NCBI GenBank assembly: GCA_041751955.1
Contig: JBGSIB010000005.1
Coordinates: 1 to 64,000, forward strand
Direction of reading: 5' to 3'
Origin: UBA2040 sp041751955
Lineage (GTDB): Bacteria; Bacteroidota; Bacteroidia; Flavobacteriales_D; Crocinitomicaceae
DNA: 64,000 bases
Part shown: positions 51,111 to 60,286 of the stretch, in pieces
Numbering within the stretch: position 1 is the stretch's first letter
Layout of the letters: each line of letters opens with the position of its first letter
Notes under the pieces: generated by a model
What the model saw: only the letters and a program-made list of their open reading frames with translations
Database searches by the model: none
What the model was told of the DNA's origin: nothing
Position numbers and translations under genes: made by a program

Positions 51111-52043
51111 TTACCAAACTATTTGAGGATGCGTTTTTAGAAAATTTCGTAGTTCCTGCTCTTTCTCTTTTCTTAAATCCTTTTCTGTTTTGGATTCTTC
51201 AGAAGATGGCAGATGGTCAAAGTATAATCTCCTTTTGCTAACTTCATTGGCAAGCTCTTTCGTTTCACTTGATAAAAATACGTTCTGAAACTTTCCCCAG
51301 ACATAGTCAACCGCTGTATTGTTCGGATGAACCATATCTTGCCCATAAAATCGATAATCGCGCAATTCATCTATGACCATTTCATAAGCGGGAAAATAAC
51401 TGACTTTCTCCGACTTAGCTAACTCCTCACACAATAATAACAGTCTTGCTTTACTCCTGTTATTCGTAATTAAACCTTCTTTCGAATGGCGCACGGGACT
51501 CACGGTCAATACAATTTCAATATTTGGATTAATCTTTCGTATTCTGTCTATCAATTTTAGATAAAGTTCAAGTATTTCAGCCACTGGTGTCAGCTTAGAG
51601 ACGAACTGATTACCTCGGAATTTATGGCAATTTGCTACAATTTCTCCATCCAGTGAATAGGATTTCGAGGACCCAAATGTGATAAAAAGAAAATCTGCTT
51701 TTTTGAGAATTTGATGAATATTTTCTCGCTCTGTTTTTAATTGATTAATTATATCTTCCCTAGAACTAGCATTTAGCTTGGTGTATGCATCCCATGAATA
51801 GAACTTTCCATTTCGTTCTAGAATTCGCTCTTCGGTTATATTTTCAATTGATTGAGTTAAAACTCGAGCAATAGGAATAGGATGAAAAAGTGTTCCGAAT
51901 TTCGAATTCAAAAAACTTAGTCCAGCTTTTCGTCCTTTATCGTAGATATTCTCCGAAAAACAACTACCCATAAATAGAACCTTGTTTCCGTGTTGGATTT
52001 TCTTAGGGTGCGGCTCAACAGTCTCTTCTAGAAACCATTTCAT
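51111..52043 (-). CDS. GSCFA domain protein
   Basis: 310 residues. The family motif is FMGSCFSENI near residue 26, and other signatures are FNSKFGTLFHPIPIARVL, FITFGSSKSY, CHKFRGNQF and VLTVSPVRHSKEG, with FPAYEMVIDELRDYRFYGQDMVHPN at the C-terminal part. GSCFA domains are related to SGNH hydrolases; the Ser of GSCFS and the DMVHPN Asp/His are the likely catalytic set. The function in the cell is unknown. Its ATG overlaps the recN stop by one base (TAATG). Last gene of the bamD-rpoZ-coaBC-porD-recN operon. Confidence 0.88.
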   Translation of the reverse strand: MKWFLEETVEPHPKKIQHGNKVLFMGSCFSENIYDKGRKAGLSFLNSKFGTLFHPIPIARVLTQSIENITEERILERNGKFYSWDAYTKLNASSREDIINQLKTERENIHQILKKADFLFITFGSSKSYSLDGEIVANCHKFRGNQFVSKLTPVAEILELYLKLIDRIRKINPNIEIVLTVSPVRHSKEGLITNNRSKARLLLLCEELAKSEKVSYFPAYEMVIDELRDYRFYGQDMVHPNNTAVDYVWGKFQNVFLSSETKELANEVSKRRLYFDHLPSSEESKTEKDLRKEKEQELRNFLKTHPQIVW

Positions 52044-53695
52044 TATTCTTGCATTAAATTTTGTGCATTGGCTAAAGCTGCTGAATTGATTGTTTCTCCG
52101 CTCATCAATCGTGCAATTTCGTTTATGCGTTCTTCTTGATTTAAAACCACCAATCGAGATTGTACACGCCCGTTCAACTCCAATTTCTCAACTTTAATAT
52201 GTAACATTGCTTTACCAGCAACTTGTGGTAAATGAGAAATCGCGATCAACTGACAATTCTCTCCCATACGTCGAAGCAATTGACCAATTTTTTGTGCTAC
52301 TTCCCCTGAAACACCTGTATCTATTTCATCAAAAATTATTGATGGCAAAGCTTTCATTTCTGAAATCAAACATTGTATCGAGAGCATGAGACGAGAAAGT
52401 TCTCCCCCACTTGCAATTTTGTCCATTGCTTGTAAAGGTATACCCGCATTGCTCGAAAATAACATGAATGCACCCGTATTTCCTTTTGCATTCATACTTT
52501 CAGATTTCGTCAAATTGAACTCTAATTGCGTATTTGGCATTTTCAATTCATCCAGTAACGCCGTGATTTGTTTCCCAACCTTAGGCGCAAATTTAGTTCG
52601 TTCTGTATGTAAACTATCAGCTAACACTTTTACTTTTGTTCTTTGATTCTCTAATTCTATGGTGAGTTTCTCAATCAATTCTTGTCCGTCCAAGGCTGTT
52701 TGCATTTGTTCATCCCATGCATTTTTTAATGCGATTAGTTCTTCTTGAGAATTGCATTTATGTTTGGACAAAATCCGATTGTACGTATCTAGCTTTGTTG
52801 TCAATTCAAGAACTTTGGCAGGATCCTTTTCCAATCTTTCCAAATAATTGGTTGACTCAGAAGATATATCTCTCAATTCTAAAAGTGTAGAATCAATTCT
52901 TTTCGCTAATTCAGCCACTTTCATATCGGTCAGACCACTGCGCTCCAATTGTTTATGCAAATCCGCCAATTGGTCCACAACAGAGTTATCCGCATCTAAA
53001 ATCGATCCTATTGTGGCCAAAGAGTCTGTCAAAGATTCCATATTTTCTTGTCGGTTCAATTCTTCCTCTAAGACAGAGAACTGAGTCTGCTCCAAGGATA
53101 AACTTTCCATTTCCTCCAATTGGAAGGCTATGTAGTCTCGCTCTTGATCTAATTTATCAAATAAAGCAATCTTATTTTCTAGAGTTTTTTGCAATTTTTT
53201 ATAAATAGAAAACTCTGATGCATACTCTTCGACCTTACTTTCCAAACCCGATAGAATATCGAGCAATTCAAGATGAAAATTTTTATCCCGCAAAGCCAGT
53301 GTGTGATGTTGCGAATGAATATTGACAAGGTTTTCTGTAAGTTGTTTTATCTGTGGTAAAGAAACTGGTGTGTCGTTGATAAAAGCGCGAGAACGCCCAT
53401 TCTTATTGATTTCTCGACGAACGATAGTGGACGGTTCGTAATCAATATCATTGTGTTCAAACCAAGGTTGTAAATTCAAACTTTGAAGGTCAAATTCAGC
53501 TTCAACAAAAGTTTTATCACTATCCGGTCCAATTAAAGAATAGTCTGCTCTTTCTCCAAGTATTAGGTTCAAAGCCCCAAGTAAAATCGATTTTCCAGAA
53601 CCAGTTTCACCGGTGATTACGGTATAACCAGTTTGAAAATCTACACGAAGTTCTTGAATTAAAGCAAAATTTTTGATCCAAATTTTTGCGAGCAT
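52043..53695 (-). CDS. recN: DNA repair protein RecN
   Basis: 550 residues, normal for RecN. An SMC-like ATPase in double-strand break repair. The N-terminal ATPase half has Walker A GETGSGKS (29-36) in IWIKNFALIQELRVDF...TGYTVITGETGSGKSILLGAL. A long coiled-coil middle (about 155-370) follows. The C-terminal ATPase half has ASGGELSRLMLSIQCL (signature), the Walker B IIFDEIDTGVSGEVAQKIG and CQLIAISHLPQVA. It starts one base before the end of porD spacing and is in the conserved operon. Confidence 0.96.
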   Translation of the reverse strand: MLAKIWIKNFALIQELRVDFQTGYTVITGETGSGKSILLGALNLILGERADYSLIGPDSDKTFVEAEFDLQSLNLQPWFEHNDIDYEPSTIVRREINKNGRSRAFINDTPVSLPQIKQLTENLVNIHSQHHTLALRDKNFHLELLDILSGLESKVEEYASEFSIYKKLQKTLENKIALFDKLDQERDYIAFQLEEMESLSLEQTQFSVLEEELNRQENMESLTDSLATIGSILDADNSVVDQLADLHKQLERSGLTDMKVAELAKRIDSTLLELRDISSESTNYLERLEKDPAKVLELTTKLDTYNRILSKHKCNSQEELIALKNAWDEQMQTALDGQELIEKLTIELENQRTKVKVLADSLHTERTKFAPKVGKQITALLDELKMPNTQLEFNLTKSESMNAKGNTGAFMLFSSNAGIPLQAMDKIASGGELSRLMLSIQCLISEMKALPSIIFDEIDTGVSGEVAQKIGQLLRRMGENCQLIAISHLPQVAGKAMLHIKVEKLELNGRVQSRLVVLNQEERINEIARLMSGETINSAALANAQNLMQE

Positions 53696-53696
53696 C

Positions 53697-54602
53697 TTAT
53701 TTTAGAATTTCACCGTATTTTGAGGCGTTGGCTGGATCAATACGCTGCATAAGTGCAACCAAATCTTGCTTTTCTTTTTGGTCCGCATCCAAATATATAC
53801 TTTTCAATTCATTAGATTTTGCTTGCACAAAGTTCAATAAATTGACTGAATTAGGACGGGTAGAAACTACTTTATTCAGTTTATTTAAACTTGAATAAAT
53901 GTTCTTCCTTGCCTCCTCGACAGAGGTATACATTTGATCCAAACCTTTTCTATGGTACTCATAATTGCACTCACGAAGTGGCTCAAACAATTGATGTAAA
54001 ACATTATCAACCAACCAATAACGATTCCTTTTACCCGATTCATTAGATTTCCAGCCTGGACCTGATGCTGCCTGAGCATTGACTACAATATTTTGTGCCT
54101 CATTAAAATACTGTGTTCCGCCTTTTAATGAAAAAGAATCATAATCCATACCGATAATGAAATAGGCATAAAATGCCATTATCGAAGTCAAATTGTCCCT
54201 GTATTGATTCGGGGCATAAATTAGTTGAGCGTTTCTATTGTAAGCAAAAGTAATATCTTCATCTTGAAAATTGAACATGGTTGTATTATAGGAACTATTG
54301 AAACCAGGCCGAGTTGACTGAATTTGCATGGATCCTTTGTAAACACCTGGCGCAGGAATTTCTTTTATTTGAATCACCATGTTACAGTTGATTCTTTCTT
54401 CAATCTTGAATTTATCTTTCGTCCATTGTGTGTTGTTCATTAATTCGAACATAGTCTGTTTCAACTGGTCAAAAATCTCTTTTTCTACAGTAGTAACTTC
54501 CAATTTAGCATCAGTTACAACATCTACGACGCAGTTTAATTCTTGACTACGGGCGATCAAACCAGTAAAAACGAGCACAATAACGAGTACACTTTTTTTC
54601 AT
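53697..54602 (-). CDS. porD: Type IX secretion system protein PorD (DUF4835)
   Basis: 301 residues with a signal peptide (1-19, ending LIARSQ). The DUF4835 family is recognised from ELNCVVDVVTDAKLE, FELMNNTQWTKDKF, ERINCNMVIQI, STRPGFNSSYNTTMFNFQDEDITFAYN, NLTSIMAFYAYFIIGMDYDSFSLKGGTQYF and NRYWLVDNVL. It is named PorD because it is needed for T9SS-dependent secretion in Porphyromonas; its molecular role is not well defined. It lies in the Bacteroidota cluster bamD-rpoZ-coaBC-porD-recN, overlapping coaBC by four bases. It supports the idea that the organism exports the T9SS cargo seen elsewhere in the window. Confidence 0.92.
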   Translation of the reverse strand: MKKSVLVIVLVFTGLIARSQELNCVVDVVTDAKLEVTTVEKEIFDQLKQTMFELMNNTQWTKDKFKIEERINCNMVIQIKEIPAPGVYKGSMQIQSTRPGFNSSYNTTMFNFQDEDITFAYNRNAQLIYAPNQYRDNLTSIMAFYAYFIIGMDYDSFSLKGGTQYFNEAQNIVVNAQAASGPGWKSNESGKRNRYWLVDNVLHQLFEPLRECNYEYHRKGLDQMYTSVEEARKNIYSSLNKLNKVVSTRPNSVNLLNFVQAKSNELKSIYLDADQKEKQDLVALMQRIDPANASKYGEILK

Positions 54603-55798
54603 TTCTTTCGGTAATTTTTGATGTAATCCAAAATATTCTCGGCCACACCATTCTTGCTATTTAACTCAAAATCTAAGGATTTATTGTCTTTATCGAAGAT
54701 AGTAATTTTATTTGTGTCATGTGCAAAACCTGCGCCAGAATCATTCAAAGAATTCAAAACAATTAAATCGAGATTCTTCTTTTCCAGCTTTGCTTTTGCG
54801 TTGATTTTTTCATTCTCAGTTTCTAAGGCGAAACCTACTAATGTCTGGTTGGCTAATTTATTCTCACCTGCCCACATTAAAATGTCTGGATTCTTGACCA
54901 ATTCAATAGTCAATTCATTCGCTTTCTTCTTTATTTTTTGGGAAGCAACTTCTTTTGGTCTGTAATCTGCAACCGCAGCAGAAAAAATACCTATATCCAT
55001 TTCTGCCCAATATTTTTGGACCTTTTCAAACATTTCTTCGGCAGAAACTACTCTTTCTAATTTTAAATTTGGATGACCAATCGTTTCTTTGGATGGACCT
55101 AATACTAAAGTGACATATGCACCTCTTTTCAAAAAAGCATTTGCTAGAGCAATTCCCATTTTTCCAGAAGAATGATTGCCAATAAAGCGCACAGGATCAA
55201 TCGCTTCATAGGTTGGACCGGCAGTAATAAGAACTTTTATTTTGTTAAATTCTTCTTGACGCAGAAAAAATGATTGTAAATAGGCTAAAATTTCATCTGG
55301 CTCAGCCATTCTACCTTCTCCGACCAATCCTGAGGCTAATTCTCCTGTATTGGGTGGAATTATTTCAACTTTATGAGAAGCAAGGGCTGATAAATTTTCC
55401 TTGGTACTTGGATGCTGATACATGTCCAAATCCATAGCCGGCGCTACAATAACTGGGCATTTAGCCGATAAATATGTTGCTAAAAGTACGTTATCTGATT
55501 GGCCATGAATCATTTTACTCATACTTGCCGCAGTCAAGGGAGCAATTACAAAAACGTCTGGCCACATCCCAAGTTCAACATGGTTGGCCCACTCCCCTGT
55601 TTTTTCATCCCAGAAATCTTGAATCACCTCGTTTTTGGAAAGTGTAGCGAGCGTTAGTGGGGTTATAAAATCACAAGAGGCAGGAGTCATTATACATTTG
55701 ACTTCTGCCCCTGATTTAATAAGTAATCGAACTAAGCTTGCAATCTTGTAGGCTGCAATTCCTCCAGTTACTCCAAGAAGAATCCGCTTATTCTGCAT
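54599..55798 (-). CDS. coaBC: Bifunctional phosphopantothenoylcysteine decarboxylase / phosphopantothenate-cysteine ligase
   Basis: 399 residues, standard length. It makes 4'-phosphopantetheine for coenzyme A. The N-terminal flavin-dependent CoaC half (about 1-185) has LLGVTGGIAAYKIASLVRLL, CIMTPASCDFI, PLTAASMSKMIHGQSDNVL and the substrate motif as PAMDLDMY (PAMN in enterobacteria). The C-terminal CoaB half has VLITAGPTYEAIDPVRFIGNHSSGKMG, FSAAVADYRP and KIKKKANELTIELVKNPDIL. Six bases separate it from rpoZ and it overlaps porD by four bases. Confidence 0.96.
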   Translation of the reverse strand: MQNKRILLGVTGGIAAYKIASLVRLLIKSGAEVKCIMTPASCDFITPLTLATLSKNEVIQDFWDEKTGEWANHVELGMWPDVFVIAPLTAASMSKMIHGQSDNVLLATYLSAKCPVIVAPAMDLDMYQHPSTKENLSALASHKVEIIPPNTGELASGLVGEGRMAEPDEILAYLQSFFLRQEEFNKIKVLITAGPTYEAIDPVRFIGNHSSGKMGIALANAFLKRGAYVTLVLGPSKETIGHPNLKLERVVSAEEMFEKVQKYWAEMDIGIFSAAVADYRPKEVASQKIKKKANELTIELVKNPDILMWAGENKLANQTLVGFALETENEKINAKAKLEKKNLDLIVLNSLNDSGAGFAHDTNKITIFDKDNKSLDFELNSKNGVAENILDYIKNYRKK

Positions 55799-55803
55799 CT
55801 ATT

Positions 55804-56118
55804 TTATTCGCCTTTTTTGACGTTTAATTCGTCACCCAACAATTGTTCCATTGCCATAGCAACTGGTTTTGGCATTTTTTCGTAGAATTTTGAAATTTCG
55901 ATTTGTTCGCGGTTTTCAAAAATTTCTTCCAAATTGTCAGTTGAAGATGCAAACTCTTGTAATTTGCTCGTCAATTCCTCTTTCATTTCAGCGCTAATTT
56001 GATTGGAACGCTTTGCCATGGCTACAATCGCTTCGTAGATATTTCCGAATCCTTTTTCGAATTCTACTGTATCTCTTGTAATTGTTGTTTTTTCGGCTGA
56101 ACTATTTTTGAAATTCAT
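55804..56118 (-). CDS. rpoZ: RNA polymerase omega subunit (Rpb6/RpoZ family)
   Basis: 104 residues. Bacteroidota-type omega: ITRDTVEFEKGFGNIYEAIVAMAKRSNQISAEMKEELTSKL carries the conserved GNIYEAVVIMAKRANQI core, and the C-terminus KPKPVAMAMEQLLGDEL-like segment (EKMPKPVAMAMEQLLG) fits. It assists assembly of the core enzyme. Located between bamD and coaBC with gaps of 6-8 bases. Confidence 0.92.
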   Translation of the reverse strand: MNFKNSSAEKTTITRDTVEFEKGFGNIYEAIVAMAKRSNQISAEMKEELTSKLQEFASSTDNLEEIFENREQIEISKFYEKMPKPVAMAMEQLLGDELNVKKGE

Positions 56119-56125
56119 ATAAATT

Positions 56126-56926
56126 TTATTTTCCTTGTTTAATCACTTGAAGTTCCTTTTCTAACTTATCTCGGTAAGTATCTGCCTCACCCTTCCATTT
56201 AGATTGGGGAAATTCGGTCACAAAGGTACGATATCTTTGAATAGTTTCATCTATTCTTTCCTTTTTTTTCGCCTCAATACTATTGATAGCCAGCAAATAG
56301 GAATTTTCTACTAGTAGAAAGGAAACTTCTTCTTTATATCGAGTTAAGGGATATGTTTCTAAAAATGAAACAGCGGAAACAACTGCGGCTCTATAATACT
56401 CTGTTAAGGCATAATGTTTTACAGCTTCGTAGTCTTTGATTTCTAATTTGCCTCTCAAAATATCAATAGTCCGATTGCAGCTATCTACATAAGTCGAATT
56501 AGGAAACCGATTCAGGAACATTTGCAAATCCTTTATAGCCAGCTCTGTATCATTTGGATCTAAAGAAGGTTCGGGTGAATTCTGTACAGAACACATCGCC
56601 GATAAAAAAAGAGCTTCTTCAGCTTTAGGACTGAATGGAAATCTTGTACTATAAGAACCCAAATAGTAACCTGCCATGTAATAATCTTCCTCGCTATAGT
56701 AAGATTTTCCAATGCGGTAATAGGCCACTTCTCCTTGATCCGTTTTAGGAAATCGCTGATAGATTTGCTCATAAAGGACAATACTACGCGCATATTTTCC
56801 AGTATTATACAAAGTATCTGCAGTCCTAAATTTGAGATTATAGTCATCAGATTTGATGACTTTATTGTAACTATCGCAAGAGAATAGAGTGATAGCAACA
56901 GCAAAAAACAAAAGAATTCCTTTCAT
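56126..56926 (-). CDS. bamD: Outer membrane protein assembly factor BamD
   Basis: 266 residues. A lipobox (ITLFSC, Cys17) makes it an outer-membrane lipoprotein. Five TPR-like helical pairs follow, for example FRTADTLYNTGKYARSIVLYEQIYQRFP, GEVAYYRIGKSYYSEEDYYMAGYYLGSYSTRFP and AIKDLQMFLNRFPNSTYVDSC. It partners BamA to fold beta-barrel proteins, needed for the TonB receptors and barrels found here. The frame begins with a TTG (56935) inside a perfect -7 box, so the ATG at 56926 is used. First gene of the cluster leading to recN. Confidence 0.92.
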   Translation of the reverse strand: MKGILLFFAVAITLFSCDSYNKVIKSDDYNLKFRTADTLYNTGKYARSIVLYEQIYQRFPKTDQGEVAYYRIGKSYYSEEDYYMAGYYLGSYSTRFPFSPKAEEALFLSAMCSVQNSPEPSLDPNDTELAIKDLQMFLNRFPNSTYVDSCNRTIDILRGKLEIKDYEAVKHYALTEYYRAAVVSAVSFLETYPLTRYKEEVSFLLVENSYLLAINSIEAKKKERIDETIQRYRTFVTEFPQSKWKGEADTYRDKLEKELQVIKQGK

Positions 56927-56932
56927 AGGCGG

Positions 56933-56940
56933 CAAAGTTA
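56933..56940 (-). promoter_or_regulatory. -7 promoter box abutting the bamD start
   Basis: The minus strand reads TAACTTTG, a perfect TAnnTTTG match, six bases before the bamD ATG. It would give a leaderless or nearly leaderless transcript for the operon bamD to the GSCFA gene. Confidence 0.6.
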
Positions 56941-56967
56941 AAACAATTGACGTTAAGTAATGTTAAG

Positions 56968-57864
56968 CTAAGCCATTTGTTCTACCTTAATTTTCATCAA
57001 ACTAAAAAGTCGTTTGAAATCAGATTGATTTTCTTGAATATAATTTTCGGTATCTTTCAGTAAAGAGTCTATATTCCCTTTGGTCGAATCGCTTTCAGAA
57101 TCAAGTGGATTTTGGAGTATTGGCTGGAAGCGGAAATAAAGTAAATTGTGATCATCCTTGAGATGAGCCAACATATTTTTATGAACGCGTTCCATCTCCT
57201 TGTCAATAATATCCATTTCGTTGAACTCGCTTTGTCCAGTTCCTAAACTCAACACAATAATGGGATCATCCGGAAAGAACATTTTAGCATAATTATAGGC
57301 CAATTCAGCAGGATTTTTCGCAGCTACTATTCCATCGGCTAACAAAAGATTTCCTAATTCAAGAGGCGGAAAAACTCCCGGAAATGCACTACAAGCAATC
57401 ATTATTTTGGACAATGGCAAAGATCTGAATCTGTCAGCAGTATCTGTAAAAAGATATTGTGAATCAGAATTCAAATCATACGAAACGAAGAGAAATCTTT
57501 TCTGAATTTGCTCAAGTGTAACATTCCCAAAGAAATGATTCAAGACAAAACTTAATGGATAAACTGAATGTTGAGGATCGAGACCGACATTTTTGTTGAA
57601 GATTTGTTCACCTCTAGCGCAATACAAGTCCATCATTTCTTGCGGAGTAAACTTAGCCTTTCCTTTTTCATCCTTTAGCATCAGGGCTCCACCGATAATA
57701 GAACCTGTACTTGTAGCGGAAAAAACATCTACCCAAGAAGAAATATCTACAGAAGGCTCAATATCCGCAATTTGACTTTGGATATAGGCCAATATTTTCA
57801 AAGGAACCAAGCCTCTGATTCCACCACCATCTAAAGAAAGAATAACGCGATACTTACATTCCAT
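56968..57864 (-). CDS. Patatin-like phospholipase
   Basis: 298 residues, no signal peptide. The patatin fold has the oxyanion loop SLDGGGIRGLVPL, the nucleophile Ser52 in SATSTGSIIGG (GxSxG with Ala in place of the first Gly) and the catalytic Asp177 in LADGIVAAKNP (DG motif). It matches the CBASS/bacterial patatin type of cytosolic lipase. No cyclase, sensor or other defence gene is adjacent, so an ordinary lipid acyl hydrolase role is more likely than immunity. Standing alone between bamD and the M23 gene on the same strand. Confidence 0.9.
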   Translation of the reverse strand: MECKYRVILSLDGGGIRGLVPLKILAYIQSQIADIEPSVDISSWVDVFSATSTGSIIGGALMLKDEKGKAKFTPQEMMDLYCARGEQIFNKNVGLDPQHSVYPLSFVLNHFFGNVTLEQIQKRFLFVSYDLNSDSQYLFTDTADRFRSLPLSKIMIACSAFPGVFPPLELGNLLLADGIVAAKNPAELAYNYAKMFFPDDPIIVLSLGTGQSEFNEMDIIDKEMERVHKNMLAHLKDDHNLLYFRFQPILQNPLDSESDSTKGNIDSLLKDTENYIQENQSDFKRLFSLMKIKVEQMA

Positions 57865-57928
57865 GGAAACAATTTACGAAAAATAAATTGAATCGCTAAG
57901 AAAATGTTCGTTAAAAATTTGAACTGGC

Positions 57929-58885
57929 TTATTTTACGCGTAGTGTGCGACCAATGGCAATGTTCGATTTATTGCTGATTTTATTCAATTTACAAAGTTG
58001 AGCAACTGTCGTTCCGTTTTTGGCAGCGATTCTTGTCAAATTATCACCTTTTTTAACCTTGTAAAACTTTTTTGATGGAGCTATAGGTGCATTTGAAGTT
58101 GAAGCTAGATTTTCACCATGCTCATCTATATCACTTGGTTTTGCGCCAGGTCGAAAGATATCTTTGTGTACCAACAGATTTTCGTCTTTACACACTTTAT
58201 TCGCAAAATCGATAACTTCTTCTGGATTCATAGGAGCATCATAAAAGCGAACTTCAAAATGCAAGTGAGATCCACGAGAATGCCCTGTATTACCTCCAAG
58301 ACCAAGCAAATCGCCTGCTTTAACTTCTTGATTAGGTGCCACGGATATTTTACTTAAATGCGCGTAGAAAGTCTCTAAGCCGTTGTTATGTCGAACGATG
58401 ACTAAATTTCCAAATCCTCCATCATTGTATTTGGCATAGCGCACTTTTCCATCCCATGCAGATGAAACAGAATCACCTGTTTCTAAATCAATATCGATTC
58501 CATTGTGGTATCTTCCTTTTCTGTAACCGTAACGAGAGGTTATATTACCGTCAAAAGGCATAACAAAATTGTCGTTATCATTATTCAACACACAAAGCCA
58601 AATTGTATCTGTCAACTTCGACAAATCATTCTGACGATCTGAAGTATAACAAACATCTGAATCCCATGTTTGTATTAAGTCTAAATCAGGCATTGATGTT
58701 ACGATAGAATGTAAATGATGATTTAAAATTCCATCGAATTCAAGATCTTCCTGATACTGCCATGTTCTGTCTGAAAACATAATAACTGTGCCATTTGCCG
58801 TTCGAATAGTATCAATAGCTTGTTGACTGTAAACAGTGTTTCCTAAAAACAAGAAAGTTAAAAGCGGGAGAAAGTATTTTGTCAT
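57929..58885 (-). CDS. M23 family metallopeptidase with C-terminal LysM domain
   Basis: 318 residues. A signal peptide (1-20, ending NTVYSQ) is followed by a spacer (20-105), the LytM/M23 endopeptidase domain (about 110-225) with zinc ligands His127 and Asp131 in YHNGIDID and H207-L-H209 in SHLHFE, and a LysM peptidoglycan-binding domain (about 273-317; FYKVKKGDNLTRIAAKNGTT, then KSNIAIGRTLRVK). All four catalytic motifs are present, so it is expected to cleave peptidoglycan cross-links in the periplasm. Neighbours serve the envelope too (FKBP lipoproteins, BamD). Confidence 0.93.
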   Translation of the reverse strand: MTKYFLPLLTFLFLGNTVYSQQAIDTIRTANGTVIMFSDRTWQYQEDLEFDGILNHHLHSIVTSMPDLDLIQTWDSDVCYTSDRQNDLSKLTDTIWLCVLNNDNDNFVMPFDGNITSRYGYRKGRYHNGIDIDLETGDSVSSAWDGKVRYAKYNDGGFGNLVIVRHNNGLETFYAHLSKISVAPNQEVKAGDLLGLGGNTGHSRGSHLHFEVRFYDAPMNPEEVIDFANKVCKDENLLVHKDIFRPGAKPSDIDEHGENLASTSNAPIAPSKKFYKVKKGDNLTRIAAKNGTTVAQLCKLNKISNKSNIAIGRTLRVK

Positions 58886-58940
58886 TGGTCTAATAATGAA
58901 GATGTTATAAAAGCGCTACAAATATATGTATTTGATTTTA

Positions 58941-59771
58941 CTAATTGTACACCGTATCAACGTAGATGTTAAAGAGCAAATGTTCATTGGGACCTACAAA
59001 ATCCATGTAGCCTTCGCTACCATAGGCCTGAGAAGGTGGAACGACTACAAACATTCTATCTGCCTTTTTGGCGTTATTTAACGATTTTTTAAGTCCTGGG
59101 ACAACTCCAGCATCCTTCATTTTCATGGAAAATGGTCTTCCTTCTCTAAAAGAATTGAAATAAAATGGTGTGCTTTCTGAACTCGTAATGGTATAAAAAG
59201 CAATGTTGTTTTCACGGTTAAACTTAACCTTATTTGCTGGGTTCTCTTCAAAAACATATACTTTGTTGCCATCAATTTCTCTCGTTGGTTTTCTTTTGTT
59301 TAAAACCTTGATATAAAGGATATTATTTGAATTTGGGGGTATCATTCCTTCGATTCCTTTTTCTCCACGGGCTAATTTACTTGGCACGAAAACCTCAACT
59401 TCGTCGCCAACTTTAAGCTTGTTTAATGCCAAATCCCAACCTTTGGTTTGCATGCCAAAACCTACTACAAAAGGGACGGAAGCTTTATTCAGTTTATGAT
59501 TTCCTTCAATCAATTTCCCATCCTCTAAAAAAACTTTGTACGCAATATCGATGCAATCTCCCAAGACCAAACTGTCTCCAGTTCCATGAGATAGCCAATG
59601 GATTTTCAAACCGTTCTTCATCGTCAAAGAGTCTAAATTTGACTTATCGGCCAGTGGTTTCATAGATTTCTCAACATCCTCTTTGACTGGTGTTTGGACT
59701 TCCTTAACCTTGTCACCCTTGCAGGACGTGAGGATTAGGAAAAAAACAAAAATGAAGGAAATTTTACTCAT
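58941..59771 (-). CDS. FKBP-type peptidyl-prolyl isomerase lipoprotein with two FKBP-like domains
   Basis: 276 residues. The lipobox LILTSC gives Cys17. The first domain (about 50-165; GDCIDIAYKVFLEDGKLIEGNHK, KGWDLALNKLKVGDEVEVFVPSKLARGEKG) is a regular FKBP with the LxxGDxxxVxVP-like motif; the second (about 185-276; FREGRPFSMKMKDAGVVPGLKKSL, VPPSQAYGSEGYMDFVGPNEHLLF) is a more diverged copy. It probably folds exported proteins in the periplasm. It overlaps the next gene upstream by four bases, forming the operon nrnA-like, GldI-like, this gene. Confidence 0.88.
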   Translation of the reverse strand: MSKISFIFVFFLILTSCKGDKVKEVQTPVKEDVEKSMKPLADKSNLDSLTMKNGLKIHWLSHGTGDSLVLGDCIDIAYKVFLEDGKLIEGNHKLNKASVPFVVGFGMQTKGWDLALNKLKVGDEVEVFVPSKLARGEKGIEGMIPPNSNNILYIKVLNKRKPTREIDGNKVYVFEENPANKVKFNRENNIAFYTITSSESTPFYFNSFREGRPFSMKMKDAGVVPGLKKSLNNAKKADRMFVVVPPSQAYGSEGYMDFVGPNEHLLFNIYVDTVYN

Positions 59772-60286
59772 CGTACTATTTTATATAATTGTAAATCAAC
59801 TACTATTGCCGTCAAAGGCGGTATTTTATTAAAGTCACCTGTTAGTCCATGTGCTAAATGGCTAGGAATTATCATTTTCGCTTTATCTCCTTCACGCATT
59901 AATTTAATGGCCTCTTGAACACCCGTTTCGACATGACTGTGATCAATTTTAAATTCTTCAACTTCGTCAACACCCGTACTGTAACATTTTGTGCCATCTA
60001 AAAGCGAAATATCAAACTGCACTTGCGCTACTCGGCCAGAGCTAGCTGCAACACCATCCCCTTCTTCGTATTTGAAAAAGTACAAACCAGATCCTGTTTC
60101 TTCCATTTTCCAACTAGGATGCCGATCCAGATATAACTTTATGTCGATTTTTTCGCGTTCGGTTAATTCTTTATTAAGGTCAGTTGATTGTTTTTTACTC
60201 CATTTTACTTCTTTATCCTGTTGAACCTCTTCTGGGCCACAGGAATACAAAATTGAACTAAAACAGATTATCCAAAAGATTTTCAT
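59768..60286 (-). CDS. FKBP-type peptidyl-prolyl isomerase lipoprotein, GldI-like
   Basis: 172 residues. The lipobox ILYSC gives Cys16. The FKBP domain (about 85-170) shows RVAQVQFDISLLDGTKCYST, VETGVQEAIKLMREGDKAKMIIPSHLAHGLTGDFNKIPPLTAIVVDLQL. GldI is a gliding-linked PPIase lipoprotein of this size in Flavobacteria, so GldI-like is a reasonable but unproven label. Co-transcribed with the DHH phosphoesterase (4-base overlap) and the second FKBP lipoprotein (4-base overlap). Confidence 0.84.
   Translation of the reverse strand: MKIFWIICFSSILYSCGPEEVQQDKEVKWSKKQSTDLNKELTEREKIDIKLYLDRHPSWKMEETGSGLYFFKYEEGDGVAASSGRVAQVQFDISLLDGTKCYSTGVDEVEEFKIDHSHVETGVQEAIKLMREGDKAKMIIPSHLAHGLTGDFNKIPPLTAIVVDLQLYKIVR

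Noticed and set aside
56968..57864. Patatin-like protein as a CBASS or other defence effector
   Set aside because: No cyclic nucleotide synthase, sensor or ancillary gene is near; neighbours are envelope and housekeeping genes.
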